A stretch of DNA of 64,000 nt from Trissonchulus latispiculum. Lineage: Eukaryota > Nematoda > Enoplea > Enoplida > Ironidae. This document shows positions 1 to 10,559 of this stretch, piece after piece. The stretch covers positions 1-64,000 of the forward strand of contig JASAND010019863.1 of the NCBI GenBank assembly GCA_030248195.1, read 5' to 3'. Each line of letters begins with the position of its first letter. Within the stretch, counting starts at the first letter, position 1. The notes under the pieces are model-generated. The model saw only the letters and a program-made list of their open reading frames with translations, did not search any database and was not told the origin of the DNA. The translations under genes were made by a program, and so were the position numbers.

Positions 1-600
1 CATCTCCCCGGGTACATACGGACAAAATGGGGGCTTAAGTTAGCATAAAGTTTCTAAGGGGAGAGAGACCAACCTCTCTCCCCGACTGCCAGCGCCTTAC
101 AGCTTCTGGCAGCTGATTGGCTACCTGGGCGCAATCACGTTTTCTAAGTGGGCTACCGAGTCGTGACCTACGGTAGCCCACAGGTGTGTCTGGCGGCTGG
201 AGGACCCTGGAATTGATGAGGACAGGTGACCCCTAATTTGAAAAGATGGATGGCCAAAGGCCGGATTTTTGGTATCAAGTTTTAGGGGTCACGGCTGGAG
301 CTCATCATTAGAAATAAACAGAAGCTCCAATATTTTCGAAGTTTGGTCCTCCAGCGGCCGACTCAAAAGGTCTCCTTTGCTTATTAGACAGCAAAGGAGA
401 CACACCTGTTTGGTCCATCAAGGACCCAAAAGAATAAAATGAGACAAACAACTTACGCAAGCATAACAAATACCTAAGTTAAAACTAATACTTTTTACCT
501 AGAATTACTAACATCTAACTATGTAATTAACTACTTAAGTACCTACGATTATTATTGTCTATTGTTTTTACCTACGCTTAAGGTCGTGCTCCCCTTACAT
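1..600. other. Unannotated flank with an inverted-repeat hairpin region
   Basis: No coding region is supported here. The notable structure is an imperfect inverted repeat at about 180-410. ACAGGTGTGTCT and GGCTGGAGGACC on the left are mirrored by GGTCCTCCAGC and AGACACACCTGT on the right. Inside the right part, TCTCCTTTGC and GCAAAGGAGA form a perfect 10-bp stem at about 370-399. It could be a small inverted-repeat transposon relic; I could not fix its target duplication. Confidence 0.45.
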
Positions 601-2680
601 GCAGATATAGTTGCAGAAAGTGCAATTATTGCCCGATTTCATTCAAATTTTCAGAAAATGCATCGGGAATGATAATAAACGTTCTGTAAAAACGCCAGCT
701 TCATAACATTCATGTACAGTGAGAAACAAAAATTAGAATTTCTAGAACTATATATAGAAAATTATGCCCAGCGACTATAATCATTTTAAAGCTTATTATG
801 TGCTCTACAACTTTGCTTTTAGACATTAGTCTCTAGCTCCTATCGTTCTTGAGCAGTGAATTTTTGAAACATTTTTGCTCGAAAATTGGTTATTTTTGAC
901 ACGATCTTGCTGAAAAGAGGTTTTGCCTAATTGGAGCCAGTGTACACTACAAGTGTAGACACATTTATACTCAACTTAAAGAGCTTCAAAAGAGGCACAA
1001 TTTAGGTTAATTAGAGCGCTGTACACTGAATAAGCCTAAAGTTCTGGGCGAACAACTGATTTTGTCAAATTGCGGCCAAAATTTTTTGACCGAAGATTGC
1101 TCCACAACCAATGGGTGGATCTGAAAGATATACTACACATAGTATGTTTGGACAATTTGCCAGGGACGGTTTTTTATTTTTAACTTTATCAGCCTCCAAT
1201 CAAGAGCAATGATTTTTCAAAGTTGGATAAAATGCCAAATTTTCAGAAAATGCTCAATTTCTGTACACTGAAACAATATTTTGGCAAAATCAAAAAACCG
1301 TCCCTGGCAAATTATCTCAGAAACACATTGGATACGGCCATTTTCTTGTTGCTTAAAAATTTTTCAGAAAAAATTTTGGTCGAAAGTTGTGGCTACTTTT
1401 GGTAAGTTTGCAACCAATACAAACTAGGTAGGCAGGTTTCAGTGATACCAAACGACGCAAAAGATGTAGAGCTTCATTTTGATATGTGGCTTAATTCATA
1501 ACTCTCAATATTGGGTAAGTTACAGCTATCCAAAGTGGACTGAATGTAAGGGAAGTGCGACCTTAAACAACTACCTAAGTTACCTAAGATTTACTTTCAT
1601 TTTTATGTACGTTTCCTAAGGAGCTAGCCCCCCTCTGTGTCTATTCTCACTTAAGTACTACGCTGAGTTAGTGCAAACGTTTGCCTTGCCTTCGAATGAA
1701 TGGTCTGAAGCTGAAGAATAAGCAGAAAGAACATATAAAGGAGGAGGAAGCTCATAAAATACGTAGGAAGTTGATGAAATAATTTAGTTAATATGCCCAA
1801 TTTTTGTTGTTTCAGGTTAAAGAAGAAAGTGATGTTTGAGGTTATATCTTGTGGAGTCTTTTGAGTAGTTATGTAATTGCATTAAATATTAATTGAAGTT
1901 GTTGTAAACGTTTTAGGCGAATGGACAAGGAAAAGGCAGAGTCTTTGACTGTGGGTAATTATTGTAAAGTGTCACATAAGTTGGTAAAAGGTCTAATTCT
2001 GACTAATCCGGCGATGAGTTACGTTAATACAGGCAATTCAAACAGTATGACATTTATATATACACTATGCACTTGGTACTTAAGGTTTAAAAACCAAAAA
2101 CGTATTCTTTTCCTTAGTTACAGGAAATTAATTTTTTAAATCCTTTTTTCATTACACATATCTCTTGTGTGCGGGATTTCTATCAATAGGTACAAATGAT
2201 TTTATATATGGCTGATTTATGTTGACCGTTTGCACAAGCAATGTAATATAAGATCAGTTTATGCAACAAGCATAAGTTTTGTGCAATAGTGTTGTTGGAA
2301 GATTTGGAGCTGAACTTTTTGAAAAGTATTGTGCCGGCTACGCAGAAAAGTTTTTATCTGATGAGTTGACTAAGTTTTATCGTGCGGTTGATTCGGCCTT
2401 TGTTGATTTTTTCCAAACGGTAAATTCCAAAATCAGCGTTTCGCTCAACGGTTTAAAGCCGCCTTTTGCATCAAGCTTTTCGTTTATTTAAAAGTTGCAT
2501 TTAAAATAATACATCCACCTTTAATCATGAAGTCTGGAGCCTATTAGTGTCAATTATGGAGCAGAGTATAACTTCATTTGCATAACGTCGACTTCCGGTA
2601 AACTTGTATTATATACTTCCTACAGCTGATTTCGTTCGGCAGCGAAAGAAAAGTAGTGCTAGACACAATGACAGCTTTTA
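601..2680. other. Non-coding AT-rich region
   Basis: No convincing gene is seen. AATTTGCCAGGGACGG at about 1,154-1,170 recurs inverted near 1,302-1,320, so about 1,060-1,405 may be a decayed inverted-repeat element. Short open frames at 1,223, 1,921 and 2,279 show no family resemblance. Confidence 0.4.
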
Positions 2681-2879
2681 CAACCCCCTCCTATATTCAT
2701 CGCATGTCAACCTATTCCATTGAAAAATTAGTATGTATTGCAGAATTAACTAGCAAGAGAATAATGTATAATAGCCGTTTTGCAACCCCCTCCTATATTC
2801 ATCGCATGTCAACTTATTCCATTGAAAAATTAGTATGTATTGCAGAATTAACTAGCAAGAGAATAATGTATAATAGCCG
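2681..2879 (+). repeat. Two-copy 102-bp tandem duplication
   Basis: A segment starting CAACCCCCTCC at 2,681 is repeated at 2,783 with only a few differences. The period is 102 bp, an exact multiple of three, so one frame stays open through both copies and encodes two nearly identical 34-residue blocks containing YIHRMSTYSIEKLVCIAEL. No family is recognised. The open frame may simply follow from a recent duplication. Confidence 0.8.
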
Positions 2880-3479
2880 GCTACGCTGAGGCGTAGCCGG
2901 AAGAATTAAATCTATTTTGTTTTATAGGTTGTCATTGTATTACTTATGTGTATTATTTAACAAAAACACTATGCAGCTGATTGAAAGCATAGCGAATTCC
3001 TCAAACCAAAATAAACAATGAAAAATTGTGTATTCTTTGTTTTTGATTTTCTCGTCTCTGCTTTAACCAAACTTGACCAAATTTTTCAGATATTTTTATA
3101 TCTGCATACTCTCAGGCCGTTTACTTTTTTTGAAAAAACGCAGTAGTTGGCAAGATATAGAATTTACAATATTTCAATATAAGATAAAAAATCGAAAATG
3201 CACTTTTAGGAAAAACTAAAAAACGGCCTAAGCACATAAATTAATAAAGTTTGCACGGAAAATTTCAAACAAATTCATGAAGGAATGGAGGAGATTAAAT
3301 TTAAAACTTTTAATACATTTCGTCTTTTGTAAACAGCATGCCAGTCCCCGCAATGTTGCAGGTAAGCCATTTGATGCAAAACATGATGAAGAACAAATGT
3401 GCCAAATTTTAAGCAGATTAATTAAGGTTTTAGCTCACAGTATGTGTATAACTTCCACCCCGGTTGTGGTACTACCACC
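2880..3479. other. Non-coding stretch beside the Gypsy relic
   Basis: AT-rich sequence with no supported gene. It borders the truncated downstream edge of the Ty3/Gypsy fragment near 3,480, so part of it may be retroelement sequence too decayed to recognise. Confidence 0.3.
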
Positions 3480-3607
3480 TTAAACTCCTATTTTAGACGA
3501 AGAGATTGCAGAGGCTGTTGTATCAAGTGTTCCCAATACTGGTGCTTGGGTGATGAACTTTTTAATTTTCTCAAATTCTTGTTGCTCCATTTTCCATGTG
3601 AACGCGG
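3480..3607 (-). pseudogene. Ty3/Gypsy pol fragment, RT/RNase H junction
   Basis: Read on the minus strand, this short fragment shows a FTWKMEQQEFEKIKK-like stretch followed by an APVL motif. That is the usual start of the RNase H region just after reverse transcriptase in Ty3/Gypsy polyproteins. It lies directly downstream, in retroelement sense, of the RT fragment at 7,105-7,678. A 3.5-kb inverted-repeat element separates the two. The 4-bp sequence GCGG occurs on both sides of that element, and without the element and one copy of the repeat the two fragments are collinear. The element is truncated and certainly non-functional. Confidence 0.75.
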
Positions 3608-4912
3608 TGTCACGGTGCAAATCTTCCCCCGTGCAAATCTTCCCCCCGGAAGTTTTGCACCGGTGCAAAACTTCCCCCGGGGGAAGATTTGCACCAGCTG
3701 CCGGAGTGACCGTGAAGTTAGCAACACATGATTCAAAAGTTTTGGGAACTATTTAAGATTAATTCTAACAATTCTACGTTTTATTTTTCGCCAGTCACTT
3801 GCTTTTATAGATGAAGTAATAGCTCAATTCGTCGCCAAATCGGTCGGTTTGGCAGTCTTAATCAATTCAATTGAATAAACCTTAGGTAAAATTGTGTCGA
3901 ATTATGAATTAAATTCAACAAACACAATAAGCCGAAATAACCTGTATCTTGCATTTGAATTTTATAACGTTCAATGACTGAAACCTGGCTAGGATCAGTT
4001 GAATATTATCCTCGTCTACTCCTTTGGGGGGATAAAGTTCATTTGGGAACACTTGTATTCATAACATTCCTAGATGTGGTTGGTTTATCATGCATCAAAA
4101 TTAATTTTTCAATTCAGCTTTTCGTTAGCTTATATATTGTAAGATGAAGTTGTTAGATTGAGCAAACGAAAAGCTGTACAAAAATTAATCTCAGATTTGT
4201 GTTAAATGCTTCTGACAGCCTCTGGAACCAACATTTGAGCAAAGATGATGACAAACTTTTTGATTCCCGTTTGTCTGCCCCTGAAAATCAAGAATTTAAT
4301 TTTTAAAATTTTTAAAAGATTGATTTAATGTGCGCACAGTTCTCATTCGCATTTTCACCAAATTCTAAGATAATAAATCAATAATAGACAGATTAAAACT
4401 TAAAATTGATTAAAATATTTAAAAATTTGAATTTATCTAGAATTTGCCTTTATTTCTAGACGTCTTCAAGTTTGGGAGGGGGGGTGACAAAGTGCAATTA
4501 GGGCTTTGGGGGGGGGTAAAGTTTAATCCTAGTTCTTCCAAACATTATTCTTGGTTTCTTAACCAATTATTATTGCTATTTTACTTGCTATGTAAGAATC
4601 TAAACTTTGCTTGGTTTCGTTTTTTGTGTATTTCCTTGGAGGGCGGTCTCAAGTATGGATATCTAAATTCTAAAGGCATTCTCAAAAGAGTATAGAGGAG
4701 TTTATGGAGTTAAGTGCAAATGGATTTTGAAGTAAAGAGGATAAATCCTAGTTTTGAGTTACAATAGTTACTCAAGTTAAAACAGGTAAAACTTCAATGT
4801 TAATTTTGCTCAAACATTGTTTGATTGACATGGATAAATTCATAGTTCATACAGATAAATGAAAATAAATTCACAAATAACTCAAAGAAACTTTCATTCA
4901 TGGTGTTATAAC

Positions 4913-6735
4913 TAGAGTTGTGACGCGGGCCGGTGGCGGGCCGCGGGCTCGGGCCGGGGCGCGGGGCGGGCCCGGCCCGGCATTTTCGGCGTCGGCCCGG
5001 CCCGCGGCCCGGCTCGCAAGATTACAAATAGGCGGCCCGCCACCGGCCCGCGGGCCGGTGGCGTGCTGCGGACCGGGCCGGTTTTTTACAAGGTAAATGG
5101 CAATTTTTCAATAAATTACGATTCAATTTCAAGTCTACCGCAAAGTTTCATTTACGGATTTTCAATGGCTGTGTTTTTACACATAATGGAAATTAGAATT
5201 GAGCAAAAAACGATATCTGGGGGGTTAAGGATGTTATATAGTGGCTACTTATTGGATATACCTAATCCTTTTTTAAGTTACGTCTATGGGAAGGGTGTGG
5301 AAACTTTTTATATGTGAACAGTTGTCGCAAAACAATTAGAATGAAAACATTCGCTTATATAATTAGGTTTGATGGTATTGGTCTTGATGTAAGGGGGTAT
5401 CGTTCGCAGTTTAAGACGCAGTGCTCTTGCTTGCGATTGTAATTGCTCATTTGAAACGTAACCAACATCCAAAACCTAGTTAGACAAACTAAATGAAATT
5501 TGGTTTAGTTCAGTCCCTGCTATTGGTCATGTAAGTTAGACCAAGAGTTTATAATAGGAAGAGTAGGACACTCAGCCCTTCCTAATGTTTTAAGCTTGCA
5601 ATATGCTCGAAACATTAAGGCCAAAATCTCGGGGGGGGCTTCCTAGCGTGTAAACATAGCACGCTGACATTTTTCAAAAACGGGCGTTTTCGATAAATTA
5701 AATACTATAACTTGAGCTAGGAAAGTCGTACAGCGATAATTTTTATATCATTATGTTGCGTAGAATGTGATCTTTTTGATATAAAAATTATGTAGTTCGG
5801 TTCTGGCTATCTCTTACAAATCCGGCAATAAAACATCCTTTCCACGGAAATTTTAGGAATTTCATCATTTCTTCAAAATGTGTTACGTTGTTGCCAGATT
5901 TGTAAGAGATAGCCAGAATCGAACTATATAATTTTTATATCATTAAAACGATCACATTCTACGCAACATAATGATATAAAAATTATGGCTGTACGACTTT
6001 CCTGGCTCAAGTTATAGTATTTAATTTACCGAAAACGCCCGTTTTTGAAAAATGTCAGCGTGCTATGTTTACACGCTAAGAAGCCCCCCCGAGATTTTGG
6101 CCTTAATGTTTCGAGCATATTGCAAGCTTAAAACATTAGGAAGGGCTGAGTGTCCCACTCTTCCTATTATAAACTCTTGGTTAGACCTTTATGTCAAAAT
6201 CAAGCACGTGGACAAACTTAACACAAGAGACATTTGGTTTGAGGAAGTGAAAGACTTCAGAAAAAGTAGGACAGCATCTGTAAAAATAATAGAATCGGAA
6301 TTGTAACATAAGGTTAAGAGTGGAGTAGAAGCGCCGAGCGACAGCTTGGATTTGTATTTGGATAATATGTGGAATTCTGCATAACAATGTAATATTTACC
6401 AAACACGTAATCGGCTGACCAGTGGCCACTTGCTATTGCTATTTGTTATTTGTGAAAAATGGAAGACTTAAAATAGCCGTAAAATAAGTTGAAATTAGAC
6501 GTAAAACAAGTTGAAATCAATTTACTTAATAGTTCGGGCCGTTTTTTGCGACGTTGGGCCGTTCGGCCCGTAGAAATTTGCGGCCCCGGGCCGGCCCACG
6601 TGGCCCGGCCCGCCACCGGCCCGCGGGCCGGTGGCGGGCCGCGGGCTGCGGGCCGGGCTCGGCGGCCCGGCCCGTAGGACCACATCGGCCCGCGGGCCGG
6701 CCCGGCCCGCAAAATTTTCTTATTTTCCAACACTA
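4913..6735. mobile_element. GC-rich-ended hAT-like element, 8-bp TSD
   Basis: The sequence GTTATAAC occurs exactly at 4,905-4,912 and 6,736-6,743, an 8-bp target duplication. The element starts TAGAGTTG and ends CAACACTA, matching the TAGNGTTG-type termini of hAT transposons. Both subterminal regions (about 4,925-5,085 and 6,535-6,720) are extremely GC-rich and built of GGGCCGG/CCGGCCC words, in sharp contrast to the AT-rich interior. No transposase frame is visible, so it is non-autonomous. A separate foldback (5,540-6,181) sits inside. Confidence 0.8.
5540..6181. mobile_element. 642-bp foldback element inside the hAT-like element
   Basis: Two arms of about 290 bp are near-perfect reverse complements around a loop of about 60 bp near 5,830-5,890. 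The outer ends read ACCAAGAGTTTATAATAGG and its complement. Arms share words such as CGTGTAAACATAGCACGC (left) and its inverse (right). A TTAG-like flank occurs on both sides but overlaps the element end ambiguously. There is no coding capacity. Confidence 0.85.
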
Positions 6736-6743
6736 GTTATAAC

Positions 6744-7004
6744 AAACTACAAAGCACTGGTCAATTTTAATCAATTAATTTTATTTATTGCAAAACCTGT
6801 GAATTGTGATAGCTATTCCGGTTTTTGTTGTGCTAGCTTAGCTACCATACCAGTAGAAAAATCCACTTGCCTTCAAATGTGAAAGCAAAAGTTTAAAGAA
6901 GCATCATCGCGTTGTTTCAAGTTAAGCTGCATTTTAAAATTTCGAAACTCTAAGCCAGAGCTTAGCTAAGATCTCGGTTTTTATTAATTAACTATGAAAT
7001 TCTG
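6744..7004. other. Right interior of the 3.5-kb inverted-repeat element
   Basis: AT-rich sequence between the hAT-like element and the right terminal repeat. No gene or structure is seen. Confidence 0.4.
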
Positions 7005-7104
7005 CCGGTGCAAATCTTCCCCCCGGGGGAAGAATTGCACCGGTGCAAATCTTCCGGGGGGAAGTTTTGCACGGGGGGAAGATTTGAACCGTGACAGCGG
7101 CACC

Positions 7105-7257
7105 ATTCCGCGTGAGCTTTCGTAGTGGTTCTAATTGAGTGGCAAAATCCTTGATGAAATTCATGTAGTAGGAACACATTCCTAACAATGATCGCAACTT
7201 CGCTATATCTGTCGGTGCGGGGGCATCTAGCAAGGCTTTTTAATATTACTATTATTA

Positions 7258-7310
<53 letters not shown>

Positions 7311-7678
7311 TTGTATTTAGTATTATCCTGTGACCTGAAATTGTATGACCGAGAAACAGAACTTTAGTTCCGATAAGATCAGTTTGTTTGATCCCAATCT
7401 GAGATCGGCTTTCTCTAGTTGTGTGAGAACTTTGTGGAGACGTTTGTTGTGCTCGGTTTGTGTAGAAGGATGGATTAATATATCGTCTTGATAGACTATG
7501 ACCCCTGGCAAAGCACTGAAATTTATCTCCATGGCTCTTTGAAACGCACTCGCAGAACTTTCTAATCCCATTGGGAGTCTTTTGTATTGATATAGTCTCT
7601 CTGGCCTTATGAAAGGGGTTAAGGGTCTATTTTCTGGAGCTAACCCCACTTGAAAATAAGTTTCTTCATGTCAGGCTT
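7105..7678 (-). pseudogene. Ty3/Gypsy reverse transcriptase fragment
   Basis: The minus-strand frame from about 7,678 to 7,323 shows reverse transcriptase landmarks in order. A LAPENRPLT-like palm entry is followed by a Y-RLPMGL block, an AFQRAM segment and the catalytic YQDD box followed by ILI. The H-RL-VL-LE-A-LRL segment comes last. A second piece (7,233-7,105) gives APAPTD, LRSLLG and YY-NFI-FA, the region leading to RNase H. About 20-25 residues normally joining them are replaced by a long ATT microsatellite at 7,236-7,312. The 3.5-kb insertion then interrupts the reading at 7,097. The copy is fragmentary and dead. Confidence 0.88.
7236..7312 (+). repeat. ATT trinucleotide microsatellite
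   Basis: A nearly pure run of ATT/TTA units lies inside the Gypsy RT relic and replaces part of its coding sequence. It is a decay feature of the retroelement copy. Confidence 0.95.
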
Positions 7679-7829
7679 TGAAAAAATTTCTACTTTTCCA
7701 AGGTGGGTAAACTTTCAGTGATGTGTGGTGAAGAGTGCTTATTAGAGATAACAACTTTATTAAAGTCCACGAAGATCACCAGCAAATTCTAATTTTAACA
7801 TTTGGCTTTGTGGCGGCTGCCATGATGTG

Positions 7830-8655
7830 GTGGCGCTAGGCAAGTTAGTCAGTGCCGGTAGGCAAACTAAAGTACCGCTAGGCAAACCGATGGTACCGGA
7901 AGGCAAACTCAAGGTGCCGGTAGGCAAACTCTAAAGTACCGCTAGGCAAACCGATGGTACCGGAAGGCAAACTCAAGGTGCCGGTAGGCAAACTCTAAAG
8001 TACCGCTAGGCAAACCCAGGGTGACGGTAGGCAAGCTAAGCTGAAAAGGGACAACTTTTAGTGATCAAGTTTAACAAATTTAAAATAATGTTCATTAAAG
8101 TGCAATTAACAATAACAGATATGTCGCCATCTAAACAAAATTGTCTCTGATGTATCGCCCCAGCGTGACTTGTTGTCTAATTAAGTCACACATTACGGCA
8201 GTTAAGGATCCTGAAGGATGAAAACTGCACGATTTTAGCATCATGTTAACTTTTAATCCTTCAAAAAATAAATTAATTCAAAAAATTTAAAAGCCTAAAT
8301 TAATATTCTAATTCCAAGATACCGCAGTTCAACACTTAAGCATTATTTTAATGTAAAATTTGTCCAGATTAATAATTTTTGGCCCACAAAAATGACCCAA
8401 AAATGAAACCCCGCCTTAAGGCATCGGCATATATGGCATTCAAAAATGACTGAGAAGTGGAATTTTATCTTAGTGTAGTCATTTGTTATGGCCGAGTTTG
8501 GTGTTCCCGACATCTCGTCTTGGATAGGGATTGCCTACCGGCACTTTTGGTTTGCCTAGCGGTACTCATGGTTTGCCTAACGGCACTCAGAGTTTGCCTA
8601 GCGGTACTTTCAGTTTGCCTGGCGCTACTAGTGGTTTGCCTAGCGCAGAGTTGGA
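7830..8655. mobile_element. Foldback-like element with 21-bp repeat arms
   Basis: The left arm (about 7,835-8,037) consists of degenerate units like GTACCGCTAGGCAAACC. The right arm (about 8,524-8,652) carries the same units inverted, such as GGTTTGCCTAGCGGTAC. The basic period is about 21 bp, so several frames stay open and produce spurious GLPSGTH-type peptides. The central 490 bp is unrelated AT-rich sequence. This layout, inverted arms made of tandem minisatellites, is that of Drosophila-type foldback elements. Exact ends and target duplication were not resolved. Confidence 0.65.
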
Positions 8656-9035
8656 AGTGGGTAGCGGGTACCCACGGGTACCCGCGGGTAATAGAAATTT
8701 TGCTACCCACAGGCTACCCGCGCGGGCAGTTGTGGGTATCTCTTGGTGATGTAGTCACTAAAATTCAAGGAATTTTATTGAAAAATGTTCGAAAAAATAG
8801 GTTTCGTGTTGGTGATTTAAAAAAATCGCTGGTTTTCGCTGAGTGCCCTTCTTCAGGATTATTAATCTCAGTTAAAATGGGCGTTTGACTAAACTTGTTC
8901 TATTAAGTTATATCCAGAAAAGTAATCATAAGTCTTTTTCTTTTTTGAGCTTTCTACTTGTATTTCTCGCTTTCAGTAAGCAGACGTACTAACTGGCTCA
9001 GCATACAGACTGCTGTTCGTGCCGTTTTTGTAAAG
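8656..9035. other. Non-coding stretch with GGGTA-type palindromes
   Basis: At about 8,659-8,735 the sequence contains interleaved GGGTACCC and GCTACCC/GGGTAGC words that form several local hairpins. The remainder is AT-rich without a supported gene. Confidence 0.5.
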
Positions 9036-9840
9036 CTTAAGGTGGTGATTCCTTTTGGAGACATCAACTTTGAACCATTATTACTCAACCATTACTTGGA
9101 GTTAAGAAGCCATTTTTATATCAAAATGAAGCTTAGCATTTTCTCTTTCTAGTGAAACTAACTTCAGTCTTCGGAAACTATTTTCCTGGATTTTCGAAGT
9201 ATTTTAATTTTCCAGATTTTTTGCAGACTAAAATAAATTTTTTGGTGAGGCGTCGGCCAGATCATTCGATTCCACTATGAAATAGCTGGGGACCCTTTTT
9301 TAATTATTATGAAACCGCTCTTCGTTATAAAGAAATAAATTAAAATATATGCGCAACCTGGATTTTGCCTACTTTTCCCAACCTCAGCAAGGGGCCACTT
9401 TAGCTAGAAAGCAGCAATCGGGGCAAATAAAAACGGGTCCCTGGGTATTTTTGTGTAAAAAACGTCTAGTCAGTGGCAACCCTCTAGCTTTCATAGTAAA
9501 TGCTCCACAATCGCTTAAAAAAATTTGGTCATGTTTTTGCAAAAAACTACATTTTTTATGATAGCAGCTCACGGGATAGCAGTTGGAAGACTATCATGCC
9601 TCGGATAATCGGCCTCGACGAGACCTTTAAATCGACACCTTTAATTTAATTTTACGGCTGGCGTAGCTCGAGAAATCGTGGATTATTTGATTTCCGCAAA
9701 AATGACAAGTTTTTAACGCCAAAATAAGAAAATCGGCTATATCTCACACTAGAGAAGAGCTAGAAAGTTGCTTCCAAAAGCAAAAATATAGAGCACAACG
9801 AGATCTTTTAAATGAGCATAGTCATAGCTCGTCTACTTTC
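9036..9840. mobile_element. Diverged copy of the CTTAAGGTGGTGATT element
   Basis: This starts CTTAAGGTGGTGATTCC and follows the right-arm element at 57,561-58,736 in the same order. Shared landmarks include GGAGACATCAAC, a TTTTTATATCAA segment, a TTGGAAGA-TATCATGCC block near 9,590 and a GCGTAGCTCGAGAAAT block near 9,662. The similarity fades around 9,840, where a foldback-like element begins, so the far terminus is missing or displaced. It is non-autonomous. Confidence 0.6.
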
Positions 9841-9841
9841 A

Positions 9842-10557
9842 TCAGTCAGAATCGTATTAGTCAGAATTTCATTACTCAGAATTTCGTTAGTTAGAATTTC
9901 ATTAGTCAGAATTTAAATTTTGAAATAATATAAGTTGAACTTTCATTTGTCAGAATTTCATAAGTCAGAATTTCATTAGTCAGAATTTCATTAGTCAGAA
10001 TTTCGTAAGTCAGAATTTTATTTTTCTAGTTTCTTCAAAATTTTGCAAACTGCTGCACAGTCTTAAGGCCTTTCCCGATAAAATAGGGGAGAGCAGAGCT
10101 TCAACTATTTTGTAGCTGTTAAATCTTCTCCAAAAAGAACATTGATGATTTGCGCGATACCAAGAGTACATAATCCAACAGTTATTACGTACGCTTGGCC
10201 ATTCTGATTCTTTTAGAATTCTAACGAAAAAGCCTATCTTCATTTCCTCTCTATAAAATGTACGTGGAACCTAACCAGTTGTTGGGGAACCCTTTTGAAA
10301 GGAAAGATTTGCTCGTTGCTGGTGGTAGAGCCAAGACACATAGTATATCTGTGTCGACTAGAAATCATTTCATAAAATTATCATGAAGACCAGCCGTCTT
10401 GTTACACTTTGAACCAGGAAGAACAAGACAAGCGAAATTCTGACTAATGAAATCCTGGCTAGTGAAATTCTGACTTTCGAAATTCTGACAAATGAAAGTT
10501 TGGAAAGTTAGTTTCTGATTAATGAAATTCTGACATATGAAATTGTGACTACTGAAG
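9842..10557. mobile_element. Foldback-like element with 15-bp repeat arms
   Basis: The left arm (9,842-10,020) is a tandem run of CAGAATTTCATTAGT-like 15-bp units. The right arm (about 10,433-10,555) carries the reverse complement, ACTAATGAAATTCTG. A unique spacer of about 410 bp lies between. It has no coding potential. The architecture matches the elements at 7,830-8,655 and 36,300-40,080, although the repeat words are unrelated. Confidence 0.7.
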
Positions 10558-10559
10558 AT

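Larger units (their letters stand above)
3608..7096. mobile_element. 3.5-kb inverted-repeat transposon nested in Gypsy pol
   Basis: The ends are inverted copies about 95-100 bp long beginning TGTCACGGT(G/T)C. They are rich in CGGTGCAAATCTTCC blocks, which are themselves partly palindromic. Left end is about 3,608-3,710 and right end about 7,005-7,096. GCGG (3,604-3,607 and 7,097-7,100) is the likely 4-bp target duplication. The host sequence on both sides is the same Ty3/Gypsy pol, which supports a real insertion. No transposase is encoded, so the element is non-autonomous. The interior holds an hAT-like element at 4,913-6,735. The superfamily is unknown. Confidence 0.75.

Noticed and set aside
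8457..8888. 143-codon frame with Leu/Val/Cys repeats
   Set aside because: It runs through the 21-bp minisatellite arm, and its composition follows from the repeat.
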